In this document: positions 35,050 to 46,429 of the stretch, one piece after another
Numbering within the stretch: position 1 is the stretch's first letter
Layout of the letters: each line of letters starts with the position of its first letter
NCBI RefSeq assembly: GCF_022201045.2
Contig: NC_068560.1
Location: forward strand, 34,931,001 to 34,995,000
Direction of reading: 5' to 3'
Source: Citrus sinensis
Taxonomy: Eukaryota; Streptophyta; Magnoliopsida; Sapindales; Rutaceae
Length of the DNA stretch: 64,000 bases
Made by a program: the position numbers and the translations under genes
The notes under the pieces: model-generated
Told to the model about the DNA's origin: nothing
The model's input: the letters and a program-made list of their open reading frames with translations, nothing else
Database searches by the model: none

Positions 35050-37888
35050 GACTACTTATTTTCTTGGTTGCAATAACAAACAACTTTGAAATGTGTCTGT
35101 AGCAAACTGTTGCTATATTGGTGGTTTTAATGGATGGCAATTTCATAGTAAAAAGGCTTTCTGTCTTGTCTTTGCTGCAGGATGTTATCATTCTTATATC
35201 TTTAATGGGATTTTTTGCACTTTCATTTTGTAATAATTTATTGGGTTGGTGCTAAGTTTGATTGAATAATGAGTTCAAAGTTCAAACTATGCTTTGCTTC
35301 GAATGCTCTTATACAACCAACCATGTTTTTATTACTTATCTGAAGATTAGTGAATGTTAAATAATCAAACCCAAAGATTATGAAATCTTGGGACTGACGT
35401 CAAGAAAGCTTTTGACAAATGTTAAATTATCATCCATTTTTCACTTTGCATATACTATATGAGAATAGGACCAAGATATGTGTAGATCTTGATCACCTAT
35501 TTATGTATCACTAACAATATTTAAAGCGATACTAACAATATTTAAAGCGATAGATAAGCTCGAGACAAGAAAGATTCTATGATGTATTTACTTCTTGTTA
35601 TTTTTGTTAAAATTTTTGTTGTTATAAGTTTTTTAAAATAATAATAATAATTATTATTATATTATGATGAATAACAATAACAATAATAATAATTAAGGGT
35701 ACTTTATAGTTTGATATAATTCATTTCAATTGCAAGATAAAATAAACACTTCAATGGTAATACAACTCATTTTAATTCTAACATTACAATTCAACTAAAT
35801 ATCTTATCCTCATTCTCATTCATCATTCTTATTTCAGCTCGTTCTAATTTTAACTCATTCTATTATCAATTAGTAAATACAACATTAATTTATATGAAAG
35901 GGCTCAACCTTTTACTATTTTATTTACAACCTCAATACATCTACACGTATAAAAGGCCTCAAGAATGAACCCAACTAAAGGTTTTAACTATTAGCTATTG
36001 GAGAATTATTTAATTATAAGAAGACTTACCTAAGAGGTCAATCATTTAATAAATGAGAAGATTCGAGATGTGTTGGTTGTAATTATGTTTCTGGATAAGC
36101 TTTGCATACAAACGATTTGGTGGTGGCAAATTTAGTCAAAAGTTGTGGGCTGTTCAAGTTTGCTATCAATAGATTGTTTAAAAAAAAAACCAAAAAAAGT
36201 TTGCATCAATAATATAAGGTTTGAATTAATTATGGCCGGACATGTCAACATAATTTTGTCCTAATGGCTGCTGGAATATGTGGTATGAAATGATAATTTC
36301 ATTCTTTTACTAAATTTAATTCACCCAACCAATATAAAAACTTCAAATAGTTAGGAATATATACACTATAATCCATGTCATTTGTAATATTATAATATAA
36401 ACCACAGATTTTGAAATAGGCATTTACGATCTTTCATTTCATGACATGACATGACATGCACCGTAATGTTTAATTAATTTTTACCAATTCATCGGATCAT
36501 GCCATATAAATTTTTTATTCTAACTTTTTAGTAACAATATTTTAGTGTATGAACATTTATAAAAAGTGTTGATTTTAAAATTAAACAGTACATGTAGTAA
36601 TAATTTTATCGAACTTGTTTCAAATTCACATTATAAACACATGTAGAAAATTGCTTTAAGGAATAACTCGTATACAGAATGTCACCGGCAATCTCAGAAC
36701 TTTTTTACTTTCTAACCCAAAAAAAAATACAATGAAAAGCATAAATCGATCCTCATCTAAGTTTAATTAGCAAATGAAAATGACGAGTCACAAGAGAGAC
36801 TCGTCATGATTTACTTTTACCAGCCATGTCGTAGTATTCAATTTTTCACAATTCGACAGCCAATGAAGTGAACCCTATTCTCAAAACAAACTAAAGCTAA
36901 AAGGATACACAAAGTGATCCATAATTATCAAGACAAGTGGCTGCCTCTGTTTTTTCATTTCATATATTAATTTAGAAGAAGAGAAGGCTCTTACTTTCTT
37001 TGAGAGAATAATTGCTACTGGGAGAATCAAGCTGTATTCTTGTCTTCCATAAGCTTTATTTTATGATTATTGTCTGCTCATGAGATGAAAATAAAATAAA
37101 GATTCTTCTGTCGATGTTGTTGCTTGTAAGAAAGAGAAATATAAATAAGGAAAAAAAAAGTAAAATATATAGTTGTTCTTGTCCATCTCAATTTTTAAAT
37201 ATTTATTTCTTCACTATTTAAGAACCCAAAAAAAAAAAAAAAAACTATGTTCAATGCAATAACAATGAAATTAAACTCTATATAATATATACACAGGCTA
37301 CAACTCCCTCACATTCTATTGGCTAAAACGAGTTTTTGAAAGGCGTAGGCTGCATATGTCTGCATGTGAGAATTGTTCTATACAAATGGATGAGTTTTTT
37401 AATTCTTCAATTTGTTGCAAAATAATTTCTTATCAGAATTTTAAAAAAATGCAGAACAAGAGAAACATGCCGATACCACTGCATTTAATTTCTACACGTA
37501 TATTTAATTATTTAAACTATCGATGGAATATTTAACTTTTTTAATTTATGCTTAATTTCAACAGCTCAATATCGATCATCCAGAAGAAATGAAGACCTTG
37601 TGCATTGAACAAGTCGAATTACCTGTCAATACTTAACATTTAATCTCATCTCATCTCTGTACGTTTAACAACCAAGAGTAAACATGAAAAAGAAAACTGA
37701 TAGATTCTTTCATCAATTCCATCTGAATTGTACTCAAATCCCCCTTTTTTTTGGCGCATTTGAGCACAGACATGGCTGCTAAAACTCAACAACAGCTAGG
37801 CTTAAGTAAAAGTAAAGGAGAAGGGAAAAAAATAAAATATTTACAAGCACTGAGAAAATTAAAGCATATAAATGATTAATATAATTTA
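35050..37888. other. intergenic, AT-rich
   Basis: No gene supported. Contains a 22-bp tandem duplication (ACTAACAATATTTAAAGCGAT unit, about 35509-35551), ATT/TAT trinucleotide repeats near 35640-35695, and a CATGA repeat near 36439-36459. The right end is the 3' flank of the TCP gene. Confidence 0.5.
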
Positions 37889-38860
37889 TTAAGACTCTTC
37901 ATCTCCGCTATTACTGGCTTGAGTAGTCTGCTGATTATTATTGTTATTATTATCGTTATCATTATTATTTTCTTGACGATTTTGGCCAAAAATATTCATG
38001 GCCAAACCAGGAGCTCTATAAGCATTATTAGAGCCAACGCCACCACCCAAAACGCCCATGTTATTATTGAGACTCTCTGCAAGAACTCCTACCCCCAGCT
38101 GCTGCTGATGACCGCCCATTTGAACAGAACTCAGCCGGCCTAGACCCGAATAATGAGCGGGAAAAGTCCACATCTGTGCCTCCGGTAGCATCCAGAAGCC
38201 GTTGCCCCCATTAGAAGCAGCAGCCGGTGCCACTGCCCACATAGCAGCTGCAGGTGCCGCCACGGCAGCAGCTGCTGAAGCAGAAGAAGAAGAAGAAGAA
38301 GATGAAGAAGCACAAGCACTTGCTGTTGCTGCCGCTGTTTCATGAATATTATACAACAATTGTTGCTGCTGCTGCTGCTGAAACGCCCCACAAAAAAAAC
38401 CTCCACTATTAATGTTGTTGTTGGTGGTGTTGTTGTAAAGTGCCAAAGCAGCGGCGGCGCTGTGGAGTGATGATTTAGAAGCGGGCGCTGAAAGAGAGGA
38501 GCTGCCGCTGCTACGTAAAGAGATATTAAGAGTTGAAAAATTAGCAGGAATGGTGCCGGTGCCCGTGGTAGCTATAATGGCAGGCTCAGCTTGTTGCAGC
38601 AGCCACTCAATGGTTTCACCATCTGATTTGTGCCCTAATTCTCTTGTTAACTGAAAAACCCTAGCTGCACATACTGCCGGCATCCGTATCCGTCGCCCCC
38701 GGCCGTCCACTTTGGTGTGCCGGTCCTTTGACGGCTTCTTGGCTAGGGTTTTGGTAGCTGCTGAAACTGTACTTGTTGTCGTTGTTGTTGTATTAGGGTT
38801 TGAATTATTTGATGACGCTGTGGTTTGGTTGTTGTTGTTGTTGTGTTCCATTATTTTCAT
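37889..38860 (-). CDS. class I TCP transcription factor
   Basis: Nuclear plant-specific factor that binds GGNCCCAC-type sites and regulates growth. Single exon, 323 residues. The TCP basic helix-loop-helix domain spans about residues 43-98: [20 protein letters not shown], then [30 protein letters not shown]. The shortened basic region and the following [10 protein letters not shown] plus [11 protein letters not shown] are hallmarks of class I (PCF) proteins. The rest is low complexity: Asn/Thr-rich N-terminus, poly-Gln, poly-Ser and poly-Ala blocks, and an Asn-rich tail ending SNSGDEES. A second ATG three codons in could also be used. Neighbouring genes suggest the TCP22/TCP23 pair of Arabidopsis (At1g72010/At1g35560), by remembered gene order. 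Confidence 0.93.
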   Translation of the reverse strand: MKIMEHNNNNNQTTASSNNSNPNTTTTTTSTVSAATKTLAKKPSKDRHTKVDGRGRRIRMPAVCAARVFQLTRELGHKSDGETIEWLLQQAEPAIIATTGTGTIPANFSTLNISLRSSGSSSLSAPASKSSLHSAAAALALYNNTTNNNINSGGFFCGAFQQQQQQQLLYNIHETAAATASACASSSSSSSSSASAAAAVAAPAAAMWAVAPAAASNGGNGFWMLPEAQMWTFPAHYSGLGRLSSVQMGGHQQQLGVGVLAESLNNNMGVLGGGVGSNNAYRAPGLAMNIFGQNRQENNNDNDNNNNNNQQTTQASNSGDEES

Positions 38861-41811
38861 CTGGGGTTTTGCTTATTCAATTTTCCCAGATGCGAAGGAT
38901 CATATATAAATTTTCTTTGATCAGTTTCTTGGCAAACAAAAAATGATGGTTTTGGGGTTTGTTTGTTTGACTGGTGTGTGAGAGAGGAGAAAGAAGAGTA
39001 GGTGAGGGCAAGCAAGAAAGAAAGAAAGGGAAAAAGAAAATCAACAAATTAAAAGCTGAAAAAGAAAGAATCAAATTTATCAGAAGTGTGCACCCACAAG
39101 TGGGGGCCTCTGCCTCTGGCCATAAATTTCATTATTTGAATGATATAGACTTGCTATATCCAAACTTTATTTTTTTTTCTTTTTTTTTTCTTTTTTGTCC
39201 ACACATCCTTGTATGGATTTGATCATAATACACAGTGGTTGGCTAATTATTAACACTTCACTGCACTTTCTATAACTTTTCAAACTTTCCCCTTAAATTA
39301 TTAATCATGGGTTTTACATTTCAATTTTTCATTTTTTTTTTCTTGAGCATGTTGGAGCTCCATTATTACCATAAACTAAATCAAATATTAACATGCATTT
39401 TAACAAGGTCAATATTTTATTCAAGAGTACGTTTCAGTTTTCAGATTAATGGATGCATCACAAGATAAAATACAACATGTTTCCCTTAGACAGTGACTAA
39501 ATTGGACTTTAAGGTGTTGAAATATTGAATGATCAACTGAAAAAGAAAGGATAAATTTGATATTTTAGTGCATATATAAAGATCAAATTCATAAAACAAC
39601 AGATTGAGTCATTTTCTTCTCTTTCTTCTATTTTGGCCTGGCCTGCATGCTTTAACCTATCCAATAACTAATATGATTAAAATATAAATAATGCACGCGA
39701 GCACCATATCCTTTTGCTTTTTAATTTTCTTTTACTGCTTGGTGATTTTGATTTGGTTGACATATGACGATCATGCTGACGCCATATATAATCAAAGTGC
39801 TTCAACTAGACAACAACCTCTCATTTCTCACTCTCTTTTTTTTAAAAAAAAAATTTTCTATTTGTAATTTTTTTTTTTTTTGGGTTTCTTTCAAGACTGT
39901 GCGTGTGTTTGTTTCAGCAAAGTTTTGCAGTAAAGTTTGTGTGTGAGAGAAAATGGGACAAGAGGATGATTTGCAGGTTGCTGACAAATTAAAGAAATTT
40001 TGCTGCTGCAGCGAAACAACTACTTAAATGCATGCCATTATAATCTGATGGTCCATACAAAATATTAACTCTCTCAGGGTCCCCTACTCAACATTAATCA
40101 TTATAAGTTTCAATGATACTTTTCAGATTTCTCTCTCTCTCAAAGCGAGAAGGAAAAAAAAAAAAAAAGTGTCCACGTACCCTGTCTTTCATCACAAATT
40201 AATTTGAGTGCATTGCATGTTCTCATTTTTTTTCATATATTAAAGGAAAAAAAAATTCTAAAGGACCAGAATTCTCTGCCTTCTCTTGAGCTCAATGCAA
40301 TGAGGGTAATTGATACTTTTAAACTTATAATTGAATTAAAGTATATAAAACATGAGTAGAGTAATAATCTGAACATATAAATTTAGTACTTGAAACATTT
40401 AAGGTCCAAATCATCATTGTAGAAACCTTATACAATAGCCATCTCTCATGAATGTAAATTTATGATAGGTAAATGTACGGGTAGGTGAGAAAGTGATAAA
40501 CATGAATTTAAAAACAAAAAAGAAAGAAGCTGTACATGAAGCCATGGTTGGCAGGAGAAGCAAAAATAATGGACACCATTAATTCATGCTGGCACAGAGA
40601 GAGAGAGAGAGAGGCTCGACAGATAATTGGAAAGCGTATGGCTGATTGATAGAGCTCCGAAATTAAAAGATTGAGACAGCTCATACCGACATAACCCCCC
40701 TCATTCCCATTGGATTACAATACAAAAATGGGCATTTGTTTACAGTTGTTGCTGCTTGTTCTCTCGTTTTGCTTTTATTTCTGTGGGAAGTTTTCAAACA
40801 AAAACTATTCAAAAAGATTCTTCATGTTCATGGAGTAGCAACCATACCGGAGTAGCAGCCAGTCAACTCCAACCTTACATCACATTTTGTCTTTGCAAAT
40901 ATACTTGATCATCAAGTTGTGCAAAAGTTTAGACCAAGTCATAAAGCGCAATCCTCGTAACATTGTATGATTCTTTTTAGACTTTCATAGAAAAATGTTG
41001 TTGTTCCACAACTTACAAAATAGGCCGCGTATACCATTATTATCATTATTACAAAATAGGTTTCGGGAAGGATGAGGCCCGGCCCAAATTGGGCCTGGGC
41101 TTCGCCAAACCCGGCACAGACCATTTTCCACCCCCGGCAAGGAGAGGGAGAAAGGGGGCTACTAATGAATGATGATGAAAATAATAAGATTGTTTCTAGG
41201 TCTGTAACACTCCCATCTCACAAAGTACATACATAATAACAAGGATTGTTTCAATCAAGACCCAGAAAATGACTACAATGCTGGAAATTGAAAGCTTTCT
41301 ATTAGCACAAACAATTGAGCGGTCGTCAAAAGGTATTAGTTTCTCAATTTCTTTATAAACAGCTTTAATATGAAAACATAAGATCCACGTCACACTACTA
41401 GAATGCAAAGTTACAAAGAAAGTGAATTAACTGAGTTCAAGGATAAAGTTTATCCCTCTCCTTTAATCAAAGTCCTGGAAAATGGAACACAACTTAGCAT
41501 CGTTTTCGTCATCAACAGCTCATAGAGCTTAACAAGCATGGCATCAACAAGATGCCATTTCAAAATTTTAAACAACCAGCAAAATGCATCTTTTATTTTT
41601 GACGAGCAAGACTCAGTCTTATCAGATGCTATTGTACAAGTAAAAAAAAAAAAAAGAAAAAAAGAAAAAATATTCAATCAGACCTATGCGGATGGACACC
41701 AAAGAATAGTGGTATTATAATGAAAATTTTGAAGATGATCTGTTGTCTTACCGATGTTTTTCCTTCTCCCTATCCATTTTCAGCTACATTTTGCTTGCTC
41801 GCTTGCCCTTT
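38861..41811. other. intergenic: TCP promoter side and invertase 3' side
   Basis: No further gene is supported. A GA/AAG-rich purine stretch near 38975-39065 probably lies in the TCP leader or proximal promoter. GA microsatellite near 40596-40612. A GGCCC-rich stretch with GGCCCA and TGGGCC lies near 41078-41100. Confidence 0.5.
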
Positions 41812-44800
41812 TCAGCAATTCCAAGAAGATGATCTTCTGATCACTGGCTTCATCTGTTTGTCCTCCTCCAGGGAAATCATACCCAAGTGTGAGGGATCCT
41901 CCAACATCATCTTTGCCACCAGATATCCAGCAATTGACCATGTCTGATATTTCCTAGCCTGTTTACCAATATATCTACCAAGTTTCCCATCGTAATATTC
42001 AGGCCAGCAATCTTTTAGCATACGGGCCTCAGCCAGGTCAATTGCTCGTCTTGCAATTTGTGGACGTCCCGTTTTAATGCAAGCAGCCGTTAGCATCCAC
42101 AAAAGGACTGCATTCAGGGTGGAAAAAGCTTTAGTTACCATCAAATAGAAGAAAACAAAAGGGTCACCTAAGAGAAACAGTGTTTTCCTCAGCTTGATTT
42201 ACAGCATCAATAAATTCTTATCATACTTTCAAGAATCTTAGGCAACATCAGTCTGTAGCTAAACAGAAAAAAGGTTAATTGCAGAAATTTACAAGGAGTA
42301 ATAATCAAATTATCTTTCCTGGATCATCTAAATGATCGATGGCAACTGCTGACTATTTACAAAAGCCAATCATTATGTCCTCAAAAGCCAAACTAGTTAC
42401 TCTAAGTGCCTATTTGGTATGACTTATTTAAGAGCCATAAGGGCTTATTTAATCGTATAAGCACTTTTTAAATTTTTTTATAGTGTTTGGTTATTTTTAG
42501 CTCTACTAGCAAAATTTGAGCTAATTTACCTCTACTAGCAAAAGCCCAAAATTTGAGCTTTTGGGAGTAGAGGTTATAAAGCTTTTCTAAAAATATATAA
42601 TATAAAAAATATCACACTGTTTAATGGTTCAAAAGTGCGTTTTTTATTGACAACCAAATACCCAATGGCTTTTTGTCCAAAAGCTCTATTGGTATAAGCT
42701 CTACTGCTATAAGCTCTACTGTTATAAGCTCTATTTAATAAGTTGTACCAAACGGAGCCGAAAAGTCAACTTCACTGTATTTTGAATGATATTTACCCAC
42801 CAGCTTCGCTGTCATATAAAAATATACCTCAATTTCACATATTTCTATGAAAAAAAATAACCCGAACTGAAATGGAAAACAATGAAAGAGCTTTCTTTGC
42901 ATCATTTCATCAAAAATTGTTCCTCTTTGCATTGAAGTTTCAATTCAACTAAATTTTTTAAGAAGTAACAAACCTGGCCAAGAACCTCCATTATGGTAAC
43001 TCCATCTTGTATTCTTGGGATCACAACCAGTTACAATCCGCCATTCATGACTTTCTATAGCAGGATAAGCAATTTTTAGAGGCATTTCACCAACTAGTTC
43101 CTCCCATCGTACTTCAATAAGGTCCATAATAGCCATTGATTGTTCCGGAGTTGCAAGAGAAGATAGAATTGCAACACAGTTACCTAAAGCAAACCATCGA
43201 AAATCCATTCTTGCAGGACTCACATTGCCGATAAAATAGCCACCACGAATTGGCATAAAATCAAAAACCCAATCAGGGATCGAATCAGGAATGACATTAA
43301 ATTTATTTACCGCTGTATGAGAGTACTCCTCTGTTTTATATCTGTATATGTCATTTAGCTGTTGGAAGTCCAGCCAAAAGTAACTTCTCATATGATAACT
43401 CAAGGCATGCAAACGTTTAACTATTCTCTCAATAAATTCTTTTCCTTCAGCATCATGTTTCAACAATGACAAAGCGCATCTTAGAGCCATAAAGAAAAGT
43501 GCTTGAATTTCAATGGGATAACCATAAATACCCTGCAAAATACATATATGAAATTAAAGCGTTTGAGAAGGTAAAATTTCTTGACCCCTCAAAAGACACA
43601 AGGGAGCTCATCAAGAGGGACCTAAAGTCAAAAGTAATACTAAAAGTACTATAACAGTTTAGATAAAAACCTTTCCAAAAATTAGCAATGACTTTTATGT
43701 TTATAACAGGAGAACTAGATATGTAATAACTGCCAGTTGGCACACAAGCAAAATTAGCAATGACTTTTAGGTTTATAACAGGAGAACTAGATACGTAAAC
43801 ACCGCTGGTTGGAACACATGGAAAGCCACAAATTTTTAGGGCATCCTTTTGCCCTCACAATTAACATGGAGGGGGAATGGTCATTAATACTCATAACTTA
43901 TACTCCACTCAACAACCCTAAGTTTGACATACCATGATTCAAATTAAAAAAAAAAATGCCACAGAACTACCATCATACCAAGTTCTCGCATGAGACGTGA
44001 ACATCCAGACCTGATATCATAATTCAAAGCGTGAATAAGCAGTGAGTTTGTGATTGAATACACTCATTAACTAATTAGTCACACATTTCCTATGTCAATG
44101 CAGCTAGCATAGTTCTAGTCAGGAAACTCTAAGCAATGATTTGCAAAGTTAAATTGATTCCAGTTCACTTCATCTTGGCTCTAGAACAAAAAGAACAATA
44201 GTAGATGGTCCAATAACAGCAACACAAGCGAGTGCATGCGCAGCTGACACAAGGCTAAACAAGATCATCACGTAAAATTACCATTCTTCGATCAATCATT
44301 GAGCATCCATCAGCACAGAGCAGGGTTGGGAATGTATCAAATCCTTCAGACAGACAGAGAGCCAATATGAGCCTCATTCCCTTCTGACACTCAGGTGTCT
44401 CTGCCAGAGATAGATCCCCAGTAGACTTTGTATATGCACGAAGCAGAATAATCCACCAGAATCCAGAGTCAACTGGAGCAACTCTTCCTATTGCACTCTC
44501 ACCAAAATCTGCAATAATAGTATCTGTTTTCCGAACAGGATCGTGAAGAACTTTGAAGCTAGCAGGCATTGCCCCTTCGCCAAGCTTGAATCGGTCTATT
44601 CTTTTTTCCCATCCCTGAAGCTGCAGAGTCTTCAAGAGGAAGTTCTTCACTATATCAGGCTCGCCATTCATCAAAAACGCCAGAGCACTGGGCACAAAAT
44701 CTCGGACAAAGACCTAAATAAAAACAGATATTAAATTGAAACTAAGAATTTGAGTAACATGATTAAGCAAAGAATAATGGGCGATCAGAATTCAATATAA

Positions 44801-45457
44801 ATATTATAGTACTAACTTGGACACAAAACAATCAAAACTTAGATAGCCAAGCTATCTTCTGAATTTCAATTGGTGCTGATTACGCAATTCAATATATCGT
44901 TCGTTTTTGTGGAGTTATCATTTCATTTCTCACCATAGCATAGCTAAAATACACCTGAACTTCAAGGAAATTAATGTTTCCTCTCATATTTCATACAAAT
45001 CTCAAATCCAACAAACACCTCCAAAACCATAGCAAGTGTTCATTATATGCATAACAAAAAATTTTACCTGATCATAATTCAGAACCTCCTCAGAGGCATG
45101 ATCGTAAGCAGCAATGGTACCGACCGGCTGGCCCCTGAAATACACCAATGACCTTCTCAGAGCCTCCCACGCTTCTGCCACCATGGGGTGGGGCTCAAAC
45201 GAGTTCCTAGTTGAAGATACCGGCGTATCAAACCCAGACCTTCCGCCAGGTGAATAAGTGCTCTCATAGTTATCAACACCTCCACGTGTCAAACCAATCG
45301 AGAGCTCACTAAGCGACCTCTCATCAAATGATCTCTGCCTCTCGATATTAAGCCTAGGCTTATCAAGAAGCTTAGAGAGATCATAGTCATCCATTTCTGA
45401 GATTGAGCAATGTGAGCTTACATTTCTCAAACCCAACACCTCTTTTGTCCCATCCAT
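41812..45457 (-). CDS. CINV1: neutral/alkaline invertase (GH100), cytosolic type
   Basis: Hydrolyses sucrose to glucose and fructose at neutral to alkaline pH. Four exons (45068-45457, 44282-44713, 42974-43532, 41812-42107) join in frame to 558 residues, close to the Arabidopsis cytosolic enzyme. The N-terminus [20 protein letters not shown] lacks an organelle targeting peptide. A Ser-rich stretch with [13 protein letters not shown] resembles the phosphorylated 14-3-3-binding region known in CINV1. Catalytic-domain sequences include [37 protein letters not shown] (Asp near 212, the catalytic acid by analogy with cyanobacterial InvA), [38 protein letters not shown] and [18 protein letters not shown]. 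Intron 3 carries a MITE-like insertion and intron 2 a tandem duplication. Clade A-F versus G is not settled; gene order supports At1g35580/At1g72000 kinship. Confidence 0.95.
42406..42759. mobile_element. MITE-like element in invertase intron 3
   Basis: The left end GTGCCTATTTGGTATGACTT and the right end, read on the minus strand as GGCTCCGTTTGGTACAACTT, form an imperfect terminal inverted repeat of about 30 bp enclosing roughly 350 bp. The interior repeats AAGCTCTACTG(C/T)TAT motifs near the right end. GTTTGGTA-type ends are common in plant miniature transposons. No clear target duplication was seen, so the superfamily is open. Confidence 0.6.
43677..43824. repeat. 72-bp tandem duplication in invertase intron 2
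   Basis: The segment starting ATTAGCAATGACTTTTATG at 43681 recurs at 43753 with a few substitutions, covering the shared GTTTATAACAGGAGAACTAG. It is intronic and has no evident function. Confidence 0.85.
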
Positions 45458-46117
45458 TTCCCTTTTCCCTTCAAATTCGATTTACTTTGCAAATAATCAG
45501 TCTTTCTGTATCAAAATCAAAGATCTACAGAGCAAACAATTCAAGAACAAAACATAAGCATACACCCCAGAAGTGAAAAATGAACCAACTTAATCTAAAA
45601 CAAGACTTACAAGCACAGAACACTATTACAGATTTTTTTTTCTTTGTCCATTCAACCAATATTGCTGTTTTAGTAAAATACATAAAAGATAATAAATCAT
45701 TTATTGAGCAAACCTCCGAGCCAATTTGAAGACAAAATGACAATTATAGATTTACAAGCTGATGTGACTATTTCATTTGTCCTGTTTGTAATTAATTAAA
45801 ATTAAAAATTAAGGGGAAAAAAAGAAGAAAAGAAACAGTCAGCACCAAAATAGAAACTTTTTAACCAACCAACAAATAAGACTTACATTAACAATTTAAA
45901 AAAATAAACAACCACAGCTTTTTGTTAATTTTTCAGCAAACGCAAATGCTGTGTACATTATAGTCTAAAAGAAAAAAGCAATAAAAAAATTACGAACATG
46001 GATCAGGATCTATAATTTCAAAGGTCAAATTATTTAGCTTGATGAAAACTTTTGCTGTGTGGTTCAGATCTGAAAGCTCAAAAGAAAAATAAATATAAAA
46101 AACTAAGGAAGCGAACC

Positions 46118-46429
46118 TTAGAAAGCGAAAAACGAAGGAGAAAGAGAGTAAAATTTCCCCGGCGGTTGAAGTAATCGCCGGCGATTTTTCCGGTGAACGG
46201 TCGGCGAAAGCGAAGAGGAGAAAATGAAATTAATAGAGAGATAGAAGAAGAAAGGCAGAAAAAAAGAGCATGACTTTGAGAGCCCATATTTATAGTTAGA
46301 GAGCCAGACCAAAAACGAAGCAACGTTATAATTCCCCCGAATCTAAAACGTTGTAAGGCAGTTACCGGTAATAGCCGGTGACACTTTGAGAGCGAGCACG
46401 AGGGAAATTTGAGTACGGTCCACGTGGAC
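46118..46429 (-). promoter_or_regulatory. promoter and leader exon of the invertase gene
   Basis: On the minus strand a TATAAATA box lies at 46287-46294. Upstream, a 12-bp perfect palindrome GTCCACGTGGAC (46418-46429) contains a G-box core, CACGTG. Downstream, a CT-rich segment ends TTTCTAAG followed by GTTCGC near 46117. This looks like an untranslated first exon, spliced over about 0.6 kb to the coding exon that starts at 45457. G-boxes bind bZIP and bHLH factors; the regulatory role is inferred. Confidence 0.5.
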
